Below, one piece after another: positions 9,252 through 17,575 of a DNA stretch of 49,159 bases (positions are counted from its first letter, which is position 1; every line of letters starts with the position of its first letter). The position numbers and the translations under genes are program-made. The DNA is taken from NCBI GenBank assembly GCA_003612285.1, contig RAYE01000046.1, positions 1 through 49,159 on the forward strand, in the 5' to 3' direction. Below the pieces are notes generated by a model. That model was not told the origin of the DNA and ran no database searches. It was given only the letters and a program-made list of their open reading frames with translations. The DNA comes from a bacterium D16-51 (GTDB lineage: Bacteria > Bacillota > Clostridia > Lachnospirales > Lachnospiraceae).

Positions 9252-10166
9252 ATGGAAGTGAAATTTAGGAAAGCTATTAAATTTTTGGTGAACCGACAGG
9301 CCAGATTTAATTTTTTAAGTAGCCGGGGGCTGTATAACCATATGTCGGATGAAGAATACATAAAGAAACAGTTTAAGGTATATACAGGAAAAAAGCTGGA
9401 TTTGGGGAATCCGCAGACATTTAATGAAAAAATGCAATGGCTGAAATTGAATGACAGGAAACCTATTTATACAAAATTGGTGGATAAATATCTGGTTCGC
9501 GGATTTGTGGAAATGGTGTTGGGAAAAGAGTTTTTAATACCGCTGCTTGGAGTATGGGATTTGGCGGAGGAAATAAATTTTGAGAAACTGCCAGATAAAT
9601 TTGTCCTTAAATGTAACCATAATTCTGGGGAAGGCATGTGCATATGTAAGGGGAAAAGCCAGATTGATTTTGTTTCTGTCAAAGGCAGACTAAGTCAAGC
9701 TATGAGACAGAATTATTGGCGGCATGCAAGGGAATGGCCGTATAAAAATGTAGAGAGGAAAATTATTGCAGAGAAATATATGGAGGATGAATCGGGAACG
9801 GAATTAAAGGATTATAAGCTTTTTACATTTTCAGGAAAGGTAAAATGTATAGAAGTAGATTATAACCGTTTTACTGACCACCACAGGAATTTTTATACGA
9901 CGGAGTGGGAATATGTGCCTTTTACAACATGCTATCCTACAGATTTCAGGCATAAGATACCAAAACCAAAGTATCTAAAAAATTTGGTTGAATCTGCAGA
10001 AAAACTGGCATATGCTGCTGGGGTTCCAAAATTTGTCAGGATAGATATGTATATAGTTAATGACAAAATTTATTTTGGGGAAATGACTTTTTACCATGGT
10101 GCAGGGTATGAGAAGTTTATGCCGCAGGGGTATGATTTACGGCTGGGGAATATGATAAAACTATAA
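9252..10166 (+). CDS. TupA-like ATP-grasp protein
   Basis: A 304-residue protein of the TupA-like ATP-grasp family found in capsule and teichuronopeptide clusters. Visible hallmarks are 'FNEKMQWLKLNDRKPIYTKL' near residue 57, 'KYLVRGFV', 'FVLKCNHNSG' near residue 118, 'ERKIIAEKYMEDESGTELKD' and 'FVRIDMYIVNDKIYFGEMTF' near the C-terminus, the last holding the acidic metal ligands of the ATP site. ATP-grasp enzymes join a carboxylate to an amine, so this one could attach an amino acid to a uronic acid or other acidic sugar. The neighbouring C5-epimerase-like gene also points to a uronic acid polymer. The ribosome site GGAGGAATCC precedes the ATG. Confidence 0.85.
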   Translation: MEVKFRKAIKFLVNRQARFNFLSSRGLYNHMSDEEYIKKQFKVYTGKKLDLGNPQTFNEKMQWLKLNDRKPIYTKLVDKYLVRGFVEMVLGKEFLIPLLGVWDLAEEINFEKLPDKFVLKCNHNSGEGMCICKGKSQIDFVSVKGRLSQAMRQNYWRHAREWPYKNVERKIIAEKYMEDESGTELKDYKLFTFSGKVKCIEVDYNRFTDHHRNFYTTEWEYVPFTTCYPTDFRHKIPKPKYLKNLVESAEKLAYAAGVPKFVRIDMYIVNDKIYFGEMTFYHGAGYEKFMPQGYDLRLGNMIKL

Positions 10167-10213
10167 CTTTGTCTGTTGGTTTTCTAAGTTGGTGAAGCAG
10201 GCATGGAGGGAAT

Positions 10214-11686
10214 ATGAAAGAAGCAAAAACCGTAATTATTAAAGAGGACAAATATTTTTATCCATCATCAGAGGAGTGGTTTCGGCCATCAGAAAAGTAT
10301 CCGGAATATCTTTTTAAAGGATGCCTGGCATCAGATGAAAACCATGTGTATCGGATGGTAAGAGAATCCTTCCATGTCATGGGGCTGGATGCTGAAAATT
10401 ATGGGACAGGGAAATGGAATCCATTAAAGGGGATAGTGAAGCCTGGGGATAAGGTTGTGATAAAACCAAATCTTGTGATGGATCACAACCCATCGGGAGA
10501 TGGAACGGAATGCCTGTACACACAGCCATCCGTTGTAGCGCCTGTAATTGATTATGTGCTTTTGGCATTGGATGGCAGTGGAGAGATAGTAGTAGGGGAT
10601 GCCCCATTGCAAAACTGTGATTTTAACGAGCTGGTTAAAACAGGCGGATATGGCAGGCTGCTGCAATTTTATGCCGGCAGGACAGGAAAGGTGAAAATAT
10701 CTCTTGTTGATTTCAGGGAACTTAAGACAAAGGTTGTGGGAAATGTTAACCATCAAAAGGTTTCTGGTAAAAACAGTGGTATTGTAGTCCATCTGGGGGA
10801 GGAAAGTGAATTTTATGGAAAAACAGACGAGTACTACAGGCGGCTTAGGGTGACAAATTATAATCCGCAGATTATGTTTGGGCATCATAACTCAAAACGT
10901 CAGGATTATTATGTGAACAGGGATGTGTTAGAAGCAGATGTGATTATCAATATGCCGAAGCCAAAAACCCATAGAAAAGCCGGGGTAACAATTTCCTTAA
11001 AAAATATGGTAGGGATTAATTCCAGGAAGGAATATCTTCCGCATCACACAGCAGGGGCAAGGCAAAAAGGAGGGGATGAATACCTGAATGCACATCCTGT
11101 CAAAACAATTAAAAGTATGTTATACGATAAAAGGAATGTTGCTGCCAGCGAAAAGAAATATATGATGGCAAAATGGTATAACTGTCTGATTAAAATGGCA
11201 GGGCTAATCATTAAGTTTACCCAGAAAGATACATTTTGGGAGGGAAGCTGGTATGGGAATGATACGATTAGCAGAACCATAGCAGATTTAAACAAGATAA
11301 TCTTTTATGCTGATAAGCAGGGGCACATACAAAAAGATAAGCAAAGGGAATATTTGATCGTTGCAGATATGGTTATTTCTGGTGAAGGGGAAGGACCTTT
11401 GATGCCTTCAAGGAAAGATGTTGGGATGATTGCAGCAGGTGATAATCCAGTGTTCTTTGATAAAGTAATTGCAAAAATAATGGGAGCGGATGTAAGGCGT
11501 ATTCCTTCTCTTTGGAGGGCAGAACAATGTAAAGGGAATCTTCTGCTAAAGGATTATGATTCTGCTGTGGTTTTGTCAAATGATGCGAGATGGAACAATA
11601 AAACGTTTAAAATGTTAGGAAAAAGAGAGGCAATTCCCTATAAGCCAACAGATGGATGGAAAAAGGCATGGGACAGAAGGAGATAA
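10214..11686 (+). CDS. DUF362 domain-containing protein
   Basis: A 490-residue protein of the DUF362 family. 'GDKVVIKPNLVMDHNPSGDG' near residue 78 and 'DVIINMPKPKTHRKAGVTIS' near residue 243, followed by 'LKNMVGINSRKEYLPHH', are the conserved core. The C-terminal part 'LIVADMVISGEGEGPLMPS' also fits. No ferredoxin cysteine motif is present, unlike many DUF362 proteins. Function is unknown; members occur in some polysaccharide clusters, where a role in modifying the polymer can only be guessed. The next gene starts 4 bases downstream, so it is co-transcribed with it. Confidence 0.85.
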   Translation: MKEAKTVIIKEDKYFYPSSEEWFRPSEKYPEYLFKGCLASDENHVYRMVRESFHVMGLDAENYGTGKWNPLKGIVKPGDKVVIKPNLVMDHNPSGDGTECLYTQPSVVAPVIDYVLLALDGSGEIVVGDAPLQNCDFNELVKTGGYGRLLQFYAGRTGKVKISLVDFRELKTKVVGNVNHQKVSGKNSGIVVHLGEESEFYGKTDEYYRRLRVTNYNPQIMFGHHNSKRQDYYVNRDVLEADVIINMPKPKTHRKAGVTISLKNMVGINSRKEYLPHHTAGARQKGGDEYLNAHPVKTIKSMLYDKRNVAASEKKYMMAKWYNCLIKMAGLIIKFTQKDTFWEGSWYGNDTISRTIADLNKIIFYADKQGHIQKDKQREYLIVADMVISGEGEGPLMPSRKDVGMIAAGDNPVFFDKVIAKIMGADVRRIPSLWRAEQCKGNLLLKDYDSAVVLSNDARWNNKTFKMLGKREAIPYKPTDGWKKAWDRRR

Positions 11687-11690
11687 TTCT

Positions 11691-12681
11691 ATGGACAGGA
11701 AAATAAGGGAGATTAAGACAAACAAAGCATGGGAGTGTTATAAATCACCAGCCTTTACCGTAATTACGCCGGTGTATAACAGGAAAAAACTGATTGGCAG
11801 GGCGATGGCATCAGTAGAAAAGCAGAGCTTCCGTGATTTTGAATATATTGTAATTGATGATGGATCTATAGAAGAGGAATCTATAGATGATATTATGGAA
11901 GAATTTATGGAACGGGTAAGTTTTCCGGTAATGTTTATTAAAAAGGAAAATGGAGGGGTTCATACGGCAAGAAACCTGGGAACGGTACATGGCAGGGGGA
12001 TGTTATGGTGTGCTCTGGATTCTGATGACTGTTTGCTGGAGGATGCCCTGGAAAAAATGTATTGTGCCTGGCAGGAAATCCCATTGGGGAAACGCAGCCA
12101 ATATTATGGCGTTGTAACAAGATGTATAGATGGAAATGGACAGATTATAGGAAAAGCAATTCCTGCTCAGATAAATGAGCAGGGCTGGAAAACAGCGAGG
12201 AAATTTAAAATGTCTGTGAAGGGTGAGTTACATGGCGCATGTGCCATGCAGGTGATGAAAAAGCATTTGTGGCCGGAGCCGGAAGGAGTTACTTTTGTAA
12301 CAGAATCTATATTGTGGTGTTATTTGGATATGAAATATAGGCAGTATTTAACGAATAAAACAACCCGGACTTATTATTTGGATAATGCATGGGAACATTT
12401 GAGTGGGGGGGGGGCAGAAGACAGTGCAGGATGTGAAGAATGCATATTGGAATAGTGGATTTTTACTTCAAAAACCAGGGATATTTTTTACATCAAAGAA
12501 AGAGTTTTGGAGAAATGTCTTACGGTATAATACTATGAAAAATATTTTGGAACAGTTTGGTGAGACTGCATTTATGAAAAAATATAAATATACTGGGAAA
12601 TCATTTTGTGTAAAAAGTGTATTGATTCAAATTATTTCATATTTGTATTCAAAGCGCTATATCAGGAAAAGGATGGGATAA
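11691..12681 (+). CDS. Phase-variable GT2 glycosyltransferase, out of frame as sequenced (poly-G OFF)
   Basis: A GT2 glycosyltransferase whose frame is broken only at a run of ten G at 12405-12414. The N-terminal part has 'FTVITPVYNRKKLIGRAMAS', 'VIDDGSIEEES' and 'LWCALDSDDCLLEDALEKM', with the DxD near residue 110. As sequenced, translation passes the tract and stops at 12453-12455 after 254 residues. The next frame is open from the tract to 12681 and continues with 'QKTVQDVKNAYWNSGFLLQK'. With nine G the frames join into a 329-residue protein ending 17 bases before the next gene, which has the same spacing as intact neighbours. GGAGATAATTCT precedes the ATG at 11691. This is best read as a phase-OFF state; a homopolymer sequencing error is the alternative. 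Confidence 0.85.
12405..12414 (+). repeat. Poly-G tract (10 G), contingency site, OFF
   Basis: Ten consecutive G inside the GT2 gene, following an AGT serine codon. Nine G would keep the upstream and downstream frames together; ten G shift translation into a stop 39 bases later. It is the longest of the five tracts in this locus. Confidence 0.9.
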
Positions 12682-12698
12682 CGCTGCGGAGGGCCGTT

Positions 12699-13691
12699 AT
12701 GGAAAAGGATTTGGTATCAGTAATTATTCCCGTTTATAATACAGGGTTGTACATTGCCAGGGGGATAAGGTCGTGTATTAGCCAGACTTATAAGGAAATT
12801 GAAATTATTATTGTAGATGACGGGAGTACGGATAATACATGGGAAATTGTTAAAAGCTTTGCAAGGAAAGACAGCAGGGTTAAGGCGTTCCATCAGGAGA
12901 ATTTTGGTGTGTCTGCCGCCAGAAATGCCGGGCTGTCACATGCCAGGGGGGACTATATTATTTTTTTGGATGCAGATGACTGGCTGGAAAAAGATGCTGT
13001 GGAGTATTTATTGAAGATGAAGGGGGACAGGGAGGGGGTAATTGCAGCATGTGACTTTTATTGCGTAAAGGCTTGGGATGGCAGGTTAAAGAGGAAGAGG
13101 AATAGGAAAGAGGCAGGCATTTCTTTCGTTTCACCGGAACAGATGCAGTCAGGAGTATTGAAAAATAAGTACAATGTATTAAGCGTTTGCTTTAAGCTGT
13201 GGCCTAAAAAGGTGATTCAGGATAACTGCTTTGATACAGAGCTGCATCATGGGGAAGATGGCCTGTTTGTGTTCCGGGCTGCAGCATTTTCTGATGGGAT
13301 GATATTTAGTACAGAGCCTAAATGGAATCTGCTATACCGGGAAGGGAGTGTTACACGTTCCGGTTATGATAATAAAATGCTGACAGCAGTAACAGCCGCA
13401 GAAAAGATGTTAGCATACAATAAAAACCCTGCCATTTGGCCGTCTTTGGCTGCCTTTTTCTTTTCACGGACAGCAGGTTTGCTAAATTTAGCGCTGGTTT
13501 CTGAGGATACCAGCAGAAAGGATATTGATTATCTCAGGGAAAAGATGAAAGGGTATATAAGGTTTGGGATATTTTATGCCCCCAGGTTTAGGCTTTTACT
13601 GAGTCTGCCGTTTAGTTTATATCTGCCGGTAAGGCTGGCCAGAGGATACAGGAGGCTGGTGGAAATGGTAAAAAGGATGTGGATTGTATGA
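12699..13691 (+). CDS. GT2 family glycosyltransferase
   Basis: A 330-residue GT-A glycosyltransferase of the EpsJ-like GT2 type. Motifs in order are 'VSVIIPVYNTGLYIARGIRS', 'IIIVDDGSTDNTWEIV', 'NFGVSAARNAGLSHARGDYI' and 'FLDADDWLEKDAVEYLL', the DxD being near residue 93. The C-terminal region 'ELHHGEDGLFVFRAAAFSD' has the ED dipeptide typical of this group's catalytic base. The ATG at 12699 was chosen because GGAGGG lies just upstream and the family homology begins at the next residues. Its stop overlaps the next start as ATGA. The gene has only a six-G run, at 12946-12951. Confidence 0.92.
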   Translation: MEKDLVSVIIPVYNTGLYIARGIRSCISQTYKEIEIIIVDDGSTDNTWEIVKSFARKDSRVKAFHQENFGVSAARNAGLSHARGDYIIFLDADDWLEKDAVEYLLKMKGDREGVIAACDFYCVKAWDGRLKRKRNRKEAGISFVSPEQMQSGVLKNKYNVLSVCFKLWPKKVIQDNCFDTELHHGEDGLFVFRAAAFSDGMIFSTEPKWNLLYREGSVTRSGYDNKMLTAVTAAEKMLAYNKNPAIWPSLAAFFFSRTAGLLNLALVSEDTSRKDIDYLREKMKGYIRFGIFYAPRFRLLLSLPFSLYLPVRLARGYRRLVEMVKRMWIV

Positions 13692-14746
13692 GGAATAAGA
13701 TATATCACTGGGTAGAAAAGCATGAAAGGCTTCACTATATTATAAGATGTTTCCACCATATGAAGGATGAAGCTTTTGTCCGTGATGTTAATAATGAAAG
13801 CCTATTTGCACTGCGTATGGTATCAAAGGGAGAAAAACACAAAGGTAAGATTTTATATAGGATAGAGGATGATACTAGTGGATTTTTTGCAAATTTTTTA
13901 TTTGTACTAGGCGATATGTGGTTTGCAGATACCCTGGGGATGTACCCGGTTGTGATATGGGGGGATAGATGCCCTTACTATGAAAAAAATGGTGTAAATG
14001 GCGTTTTTAATGCCTGGGAATATTATTTTAAGCAGTATGGAGATTTGCATGCACAGGATTTGGATTCGGCATACCGGATGTCAGATGTGAAAAAAGATGT
14101 GCGCCGCCTGGCGTTTGGGATAGAGAATGGCTATTGCCTGACAGAAAAGTATTTTCTTGAAATGGGGCGGATTATGAAAAAATATATCCGTTTAAAGCCG
14201 GATATTGAGGCGTATATAAATGGGAACATTAATGGGATATTGGAAGGCAAAAGGACATTGGGCGTGCAAATCAGGATGGGCGGGATGCTTGCAAATTTTA
14301 ATGGACATCCGATTGTCCCTTCTTTAGATGAATATGTGGAAGCGATAAAAAGCGTATATAAAAAAGGTTATGGGCAGATTTTTCTGGCGACTGATGATAA
14401 AAGGGCGTTAGGGCGGATGAAGGAAGAGTTTGGAGGCTGTTTGGTATATTATCCTGATACTACAAGGGTCGATGGTGAATATTCAACGTATTGTGCGAAT
14501 ACGGAAAAGAAACTCCATAAGTATCAATGTGGTTTAGAAGTGCTGCGGGATATGTATACTTTGGCCGGATGTGATGGTTTTGTGGGCGGCCTGTCCCAGG
14601 TGGGCAATGCTGCGCAGATAGCTAAAATTGCTTCCGGCACAGCTTATGAGGACTTGTTAATACTGGATAAAGGGATTAACAAAAATTTACGGACAGCCCC
14701 GGATGGGAAAGAAGAGCTTGCAAGGGCAGGAAAGAAATTATACTAA
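13688..14746 (+). CDS. Fucosyltransferase-fold glycosyltransferase, copy 1
   Basis: A 352-residue GT-B protein of the O-fucosyltransferase/GT23 superfamily. The GDP-sugar binding features are 'RTLGVQIRMGGMLANF' near residue 193, where the arginine corresponds to the basic residue that binds the donor phosphates, and 'GQIFLATDDKRALGRM' near residue 233. It is a paralogue of the gene at 14960-16037 and aligns with it over its whole length, about two thirds identical by eye. The start at 13688 (overlap ATGA with the previous stop) was chosen because it lines up with the paralogue's start; an ATG at 13679 adds three residues. Enzymes of this fold use GDP-fucose or related GDP-sugars, so a GDP-6-deoxyheptose or GDP-dideoxy sugar made by genes downstream is a likely donor. 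Confidence 0.82.
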   Translation: MRNKIYHWVEKHERLHYIIRCFHHMKDEAFVRDVNNESLFALRMVSKGEKHKGKILYRIEDDTSGFFANFLFVLGDMWFADTLGMYPVVIWGDRCPYYEKNGVNGVFNAWEYYFKQYGDLHAQDLDSAYRMSDVKKDVRRLAFGIENGYCLTEKYFLEMGRIMKKYIRLKPDIEAYINGNINGILEGKRTLGVQIRMGGMLANFNGHPIVPSLDEYVEAIKSVYKKGYGQIFLATDDKRALGRMKEEFGGCLVYYPDTTRVDGEYSTYCANTEKKLHKYQCGLEVLRDMYTLAGCDGFVGGLSQVGNAAQIAKIASGTAYEDLLILDKGINKNLRTAPDGKEELARAGKKLY

Positions 14747-14767
14747 ACGGCGTAGATAATAGATATT

Positions 14768-14926
14768 AGGAACTGTAAATAAATTAATTGTCAGTTTGCG
14801 CTGAATATTTCTTTGAGTGTGCATGCCAAAAAAACGTAGGCGTAGCGGGCTACGGCGAGGATTTTTGGTATGTGCAATCGAAGAAATAGGCAAGCAAAAT
14901 GATAAAATAATTTATTTACAGTTCCT
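14768..14926. repeat. MITE-like element with perfect 19-bp terminal inverted repeats
   Basis: A 159-bp palindromic element between the two fucosyltransferase paralogues. Its ends AGGAACTGTAAATAAATTA and TAATTTATTTACAGTTCCT are perfect inverted copies. The inside also folds: TGCATGCCAAAAA pairs with TTTTTGGTATGTGCA. It has no ORF. The same AGGAACTGT/ACAGTTCCT ends recur at 25998, 33298 and 37928, so it belongs to a repeat family in this genome. Confidence 0.8.
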
Positions 14927-14959
14927 TAGGATGCCAAATAGTAAAGAGAGGCAGGAAGT

Positions 14960-16037
14960 ATGAAGGATAAGATAGAGCGTTTTATAGTGCAGCATGAAAA
15001 ACTACATTACCTTATAAGGTGTTTTCACCACATTAATGATAGGGACTATATCCGTGATTTTAACAACCAAAGTTTATTTGGACTACGGGTAACTTCAAAG
15101 GGTGAAAAACATAAAGGTAAAGTATTATATCGGATTGAAGATGGAGGATCGGGTTTTTGTGCAAATTTTATAAGGATTCTTTTTAAAATGTGGTATGCAG
15201 ACACGATGGGAATGTACCCGGTCGTAATATGGGGGGGGGCAGTGTCCTTACTATGAAAAGAATGGTGTAAATGGTGTTTTTAATGCCTGGGAATATTATT
15301 TTAAGCAATATGCAGATTTGCATGAAGAAGATTTGGATTCGGCATACAGGGTGACAGATATAGGAAAAGATGTAAGGGGGCTGGCATTTGGGATAAAGCA
15401 GGATTATATGCTGACAGAGGAATGTATTTTGGAATTGGGGCGGATTATGAAAAAATATATCTGCCTGCAGCCGGATATTGAGGAGTACATAAATCAGGAT
15501 GCCAAAAAAATATTTAATGGGAAAAGGACATTAGGCGTACAAATCCGGATGGGCGGAATGCTGGCAAATTTTAATGAACATCCTGTAGTGCCTTCCCTAG
15601 ATGAGTATGTTGATAAGGTGAAAAGTATTTTTGAAAGGGGCTATGGGCAGATTTTTTTGGCAACGGACGATAGCAGGGCATTGGGGCGTATGAAGGCAGA
15701 GTTTGGGGACAGCCTGAAATATTATGCAGATACAACAAGAGTGGATGGGATATATTCAACCTATTGCATTAATACGGACGAGCCGCTCCATAATTATAAA
15801 TGCGGGCTGGAAGTTTTGCGGGACATGTATACGCTGGCAGGTTGCGACGGCCTTGTGGCAGGGTTGTCTAAGGTAAGTTTTGCCGCACAGATAGCGAAGG
15901 CAGCAGAAGGAGGCAGTTACAGCGATTTATTGATATTGGATAAAGGGCTGAACCATAATTCGCGGAGAGCGCCTGATGTGCAGCAGGAGTTAAAGGAGTT
16001 CAAGAAGGGAAATGGTAAAAAGGAGGTCATAAGATGA
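14960..16037 (+). CDS. Fucosyltransferase-fold glycosyltransferase, copy 2, out of frame as sequenced (poly-G OFF)
   Basis: A paralogue of the gene at 13688, broken only by a nine-G run at 15231-15239. As sequenced, it stops at 15254-15256 after 98 residues ('VVIWGGAVSLL'). Where copy 1 reads 'VVIWGDRCPYYEKNGVNG', this copy would read 'VVIWGGQCPYYEKNGVNG' with eight G, and would then run to 16037 as a 358-residue protein with intact 'RTLGVQIRMGGMLANF' and 'GQIFLATDDSRALGRM' motifs. No other lesion is seen. The GAGGCAGGAAG ribosome site is upstream. Its stop overlaps the next start as ATGA. A phase-OFF state is the simplest reading. Confidence 0.83.
15231..15239 (+). repeat. Poly-G tract (9 G), contingency site, OFF
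   Basis: Nine G inside fucosyltransferase-like copy 2, at the site where copy 1 has only six G (13959-13964) followed by GAT. Eight G restore the frame and the paralogue-conserved CPYYEKNG segment. This is direct internal evidence of which length is ON. Confidence 0.9.
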
Positions 16038-17527
16038 AAAAGGATAATATAGACGTTATTTTGGTTAAGCCAAATGACAAAAAGAACATATATGGCTCTT
16101 TGCCGGGGAAATATACAGCTATAGATCCTCCATGGTGGCTGGCAACTGTAGGGGGATGTTTACGGGATTATGGACTATGCGTAAAGTTGATTGATGCGGA
16201 TGCTCAAAATCAGGATCCATTAAAAACTTCTAAAATAATATCTGAATTGAAACCGTGCTTGGTGGGAATTTTGCTTTTAGGAAATAATCTTACAGCATCC
16301 ACATGGAAGATGAACGGGGCATCTTTTCTGGCAAAAGCTATAAAAGAAGAAATGCCAGATATGCCAATATTTATGTGGGGACAACATGTGGCGGCATTGC
16401 CTGAAAGAACACTAAAGGAGGAAAAATGTGATTTTGTGATTAGAGGGGAGGGAGTTCATGCAATATATGAATTGCTTATAGCCATCCGGGAACATAAAAA
16501 TATCCCTAATTGCGAAATTAAAGGATTATGGTGTAATTGGAATGGAAAAATTGCCGGAAGTTCAGAGGTTGATTTGATAGAGGATTTAAATGCAGTACCA
16601 GTAGATGGATGGGAACTATTAGGAAATCAGGAGTATTCCAACCATGTTCCATTTGCATTTGAAGATATGGGAAAAAGAAAACGTTATGGAACAATATGTA
16701 CAAGTCTTGGATGTCCTTTTCAATGTACATATTGTGCTATCAGCCATTTTTCAGGAAGAAGAGTAAGGTATAAATCGCCTGAGAATGTGGTAAAGGAAAT
16801 TGATTGGTGGATAAAAAATAGAGATGTTTATTACCTGCGTATTATGGATGAGAACTTTACTCTTAACAAGGAACATGCCATGGCAGTTTGCGAAGCGGTA
16901 ATAAAAGAAAACTATAATATAAGCATGTGGGCATATGCAAGAGTAGATACAGTAGATGCAGAATTGCTGAATAAAATGTATGAAGCCGGCATCCATTGGC
17001 TTAGTTATGGCTTTGAAACTGGAAATATAAAAGTGCAGGGGGCAATTGGGAAAAGTCAATATTCTACGGAGAAAATGAAAGAAATTGTAGATATGACACA
17101 TAATGCAGGGATTAATATTGTTGCAAATTATATGTTTGGTCTGCCAGAGGATGATAGTGAGTCAATGAATGAAACTCTGCAGCTAGCAAAAGAATTGAAC
17201 TGCGAATATCCTAATATGTATTGTACAATGGCTTATCCAGGGTCTGTGCTGTATGCAGAAAATGTTCTGGGGGGGGGTATGCCGGAATCTTGGCTGGGAT
17301 ATACGCAGTTAGGGTATGAATGTCATCCGCTGCCAACCAAATATTTGTCAGCAAAAGAGGTTTTAAGATTCAGAGATTATGCATTTAATGCTTTTTTTGA
17401 GAATAATGATGAATATTTTAAATTGATATATGAAAAGTTTGGACAAGAGCCGGTTGACTATATTAAAGGTATGTTAAACAACAAGTTGAAAAGAAAACTT
17501 TTAGAAGATGGTAGTGTTGAAAATTAA
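16034..17527 (+). CDS. B12-binding-domain radical SAM protein, with in-frame poly-G tract
   Basis: A 497-residue radical SAM enzyme. The N-terminal ~150 residues look like a cobalamin-binding domain ('ATVGGCLRDYGLCVKLIDAD', 'FMWGQHVAALPERTLKEEKC', 'FVIRGEGVHAIYELL'). The [4Fe-4S] motif is 'TSLGCPFQCTYCAISHFSG' near residue 225, with C-x3-C-x2-C. 'YLRIMDENFTLNKEHAMAVC' and 'WLSYGFETGNIKVQGAIGKS' follow in the radical SAM barrel. Such enzymes often do C- or P-methylation or radical rearrangement; in a sugar locus, methylation or skeletal change of a sugar is plausible. AAGGAGG precedes the start. Nine G at 17269-17277 encode part of 'ENVLGGGMPESW' and are in frame, so the gene is ON as sequenced. 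Confidence 0.88.
   Translation: MKKDNIDVILVKPNDKKNIYGSLPGKYTAIDPPWWLATVGGCLRDYGLCVKLIDADAQNQDPLKTSKIISELKPCLVGILLLGNNLTASTWKMNGASFLAKAIKEEMPDMPIFMWGQHVAALPERTLKEEKCDFVIRGEGVHAIYELLIAIREHKNIPNCEIKGLWCNWNGKIAGSSEVDLIEDLNAVPVDGWELLGNQEYSNHVPFAFEDMGKRKRYGTICTSLGCPFQCTYCAISHFSGRRVRYKSPENVVKEIDWWIKNRDVYYLRIMDENFTLNKEHAMAVCEAVIKENYNISMWAYARVDTVDAELLNKMYEAGIHWLSYGFETGNIKVQGAIGKSQYSTEKMKEIVDMTHNAGINIVANYMFGLPEDDSESMNETLQLAKELNCEYPNMYCTMAYPGSVLYAENVLGGGMPESWLGYTQLGYECHPLPTKYLSAKEVLRFRDYAFNAFFENNDEYFKLIYEKFGQEPVDYIKGMLNNKLKRKLLEDGSVEN
17269..17277 (+). repeat. Poly-G tract (9 G), contingency site, ON
   Basis: Nine G inside the radical SAM gene, read as CTG GGG GGG GGT. The frame is intact at this length. 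A change of one base would truncate the enzyme about 85 residues before its end. Confidence 0.85.
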
Positions 17528-17575
17528 GCAAGAAAATTTTAAAGGTAAATGCAGAATATCGAAGGGATTGCTGAA

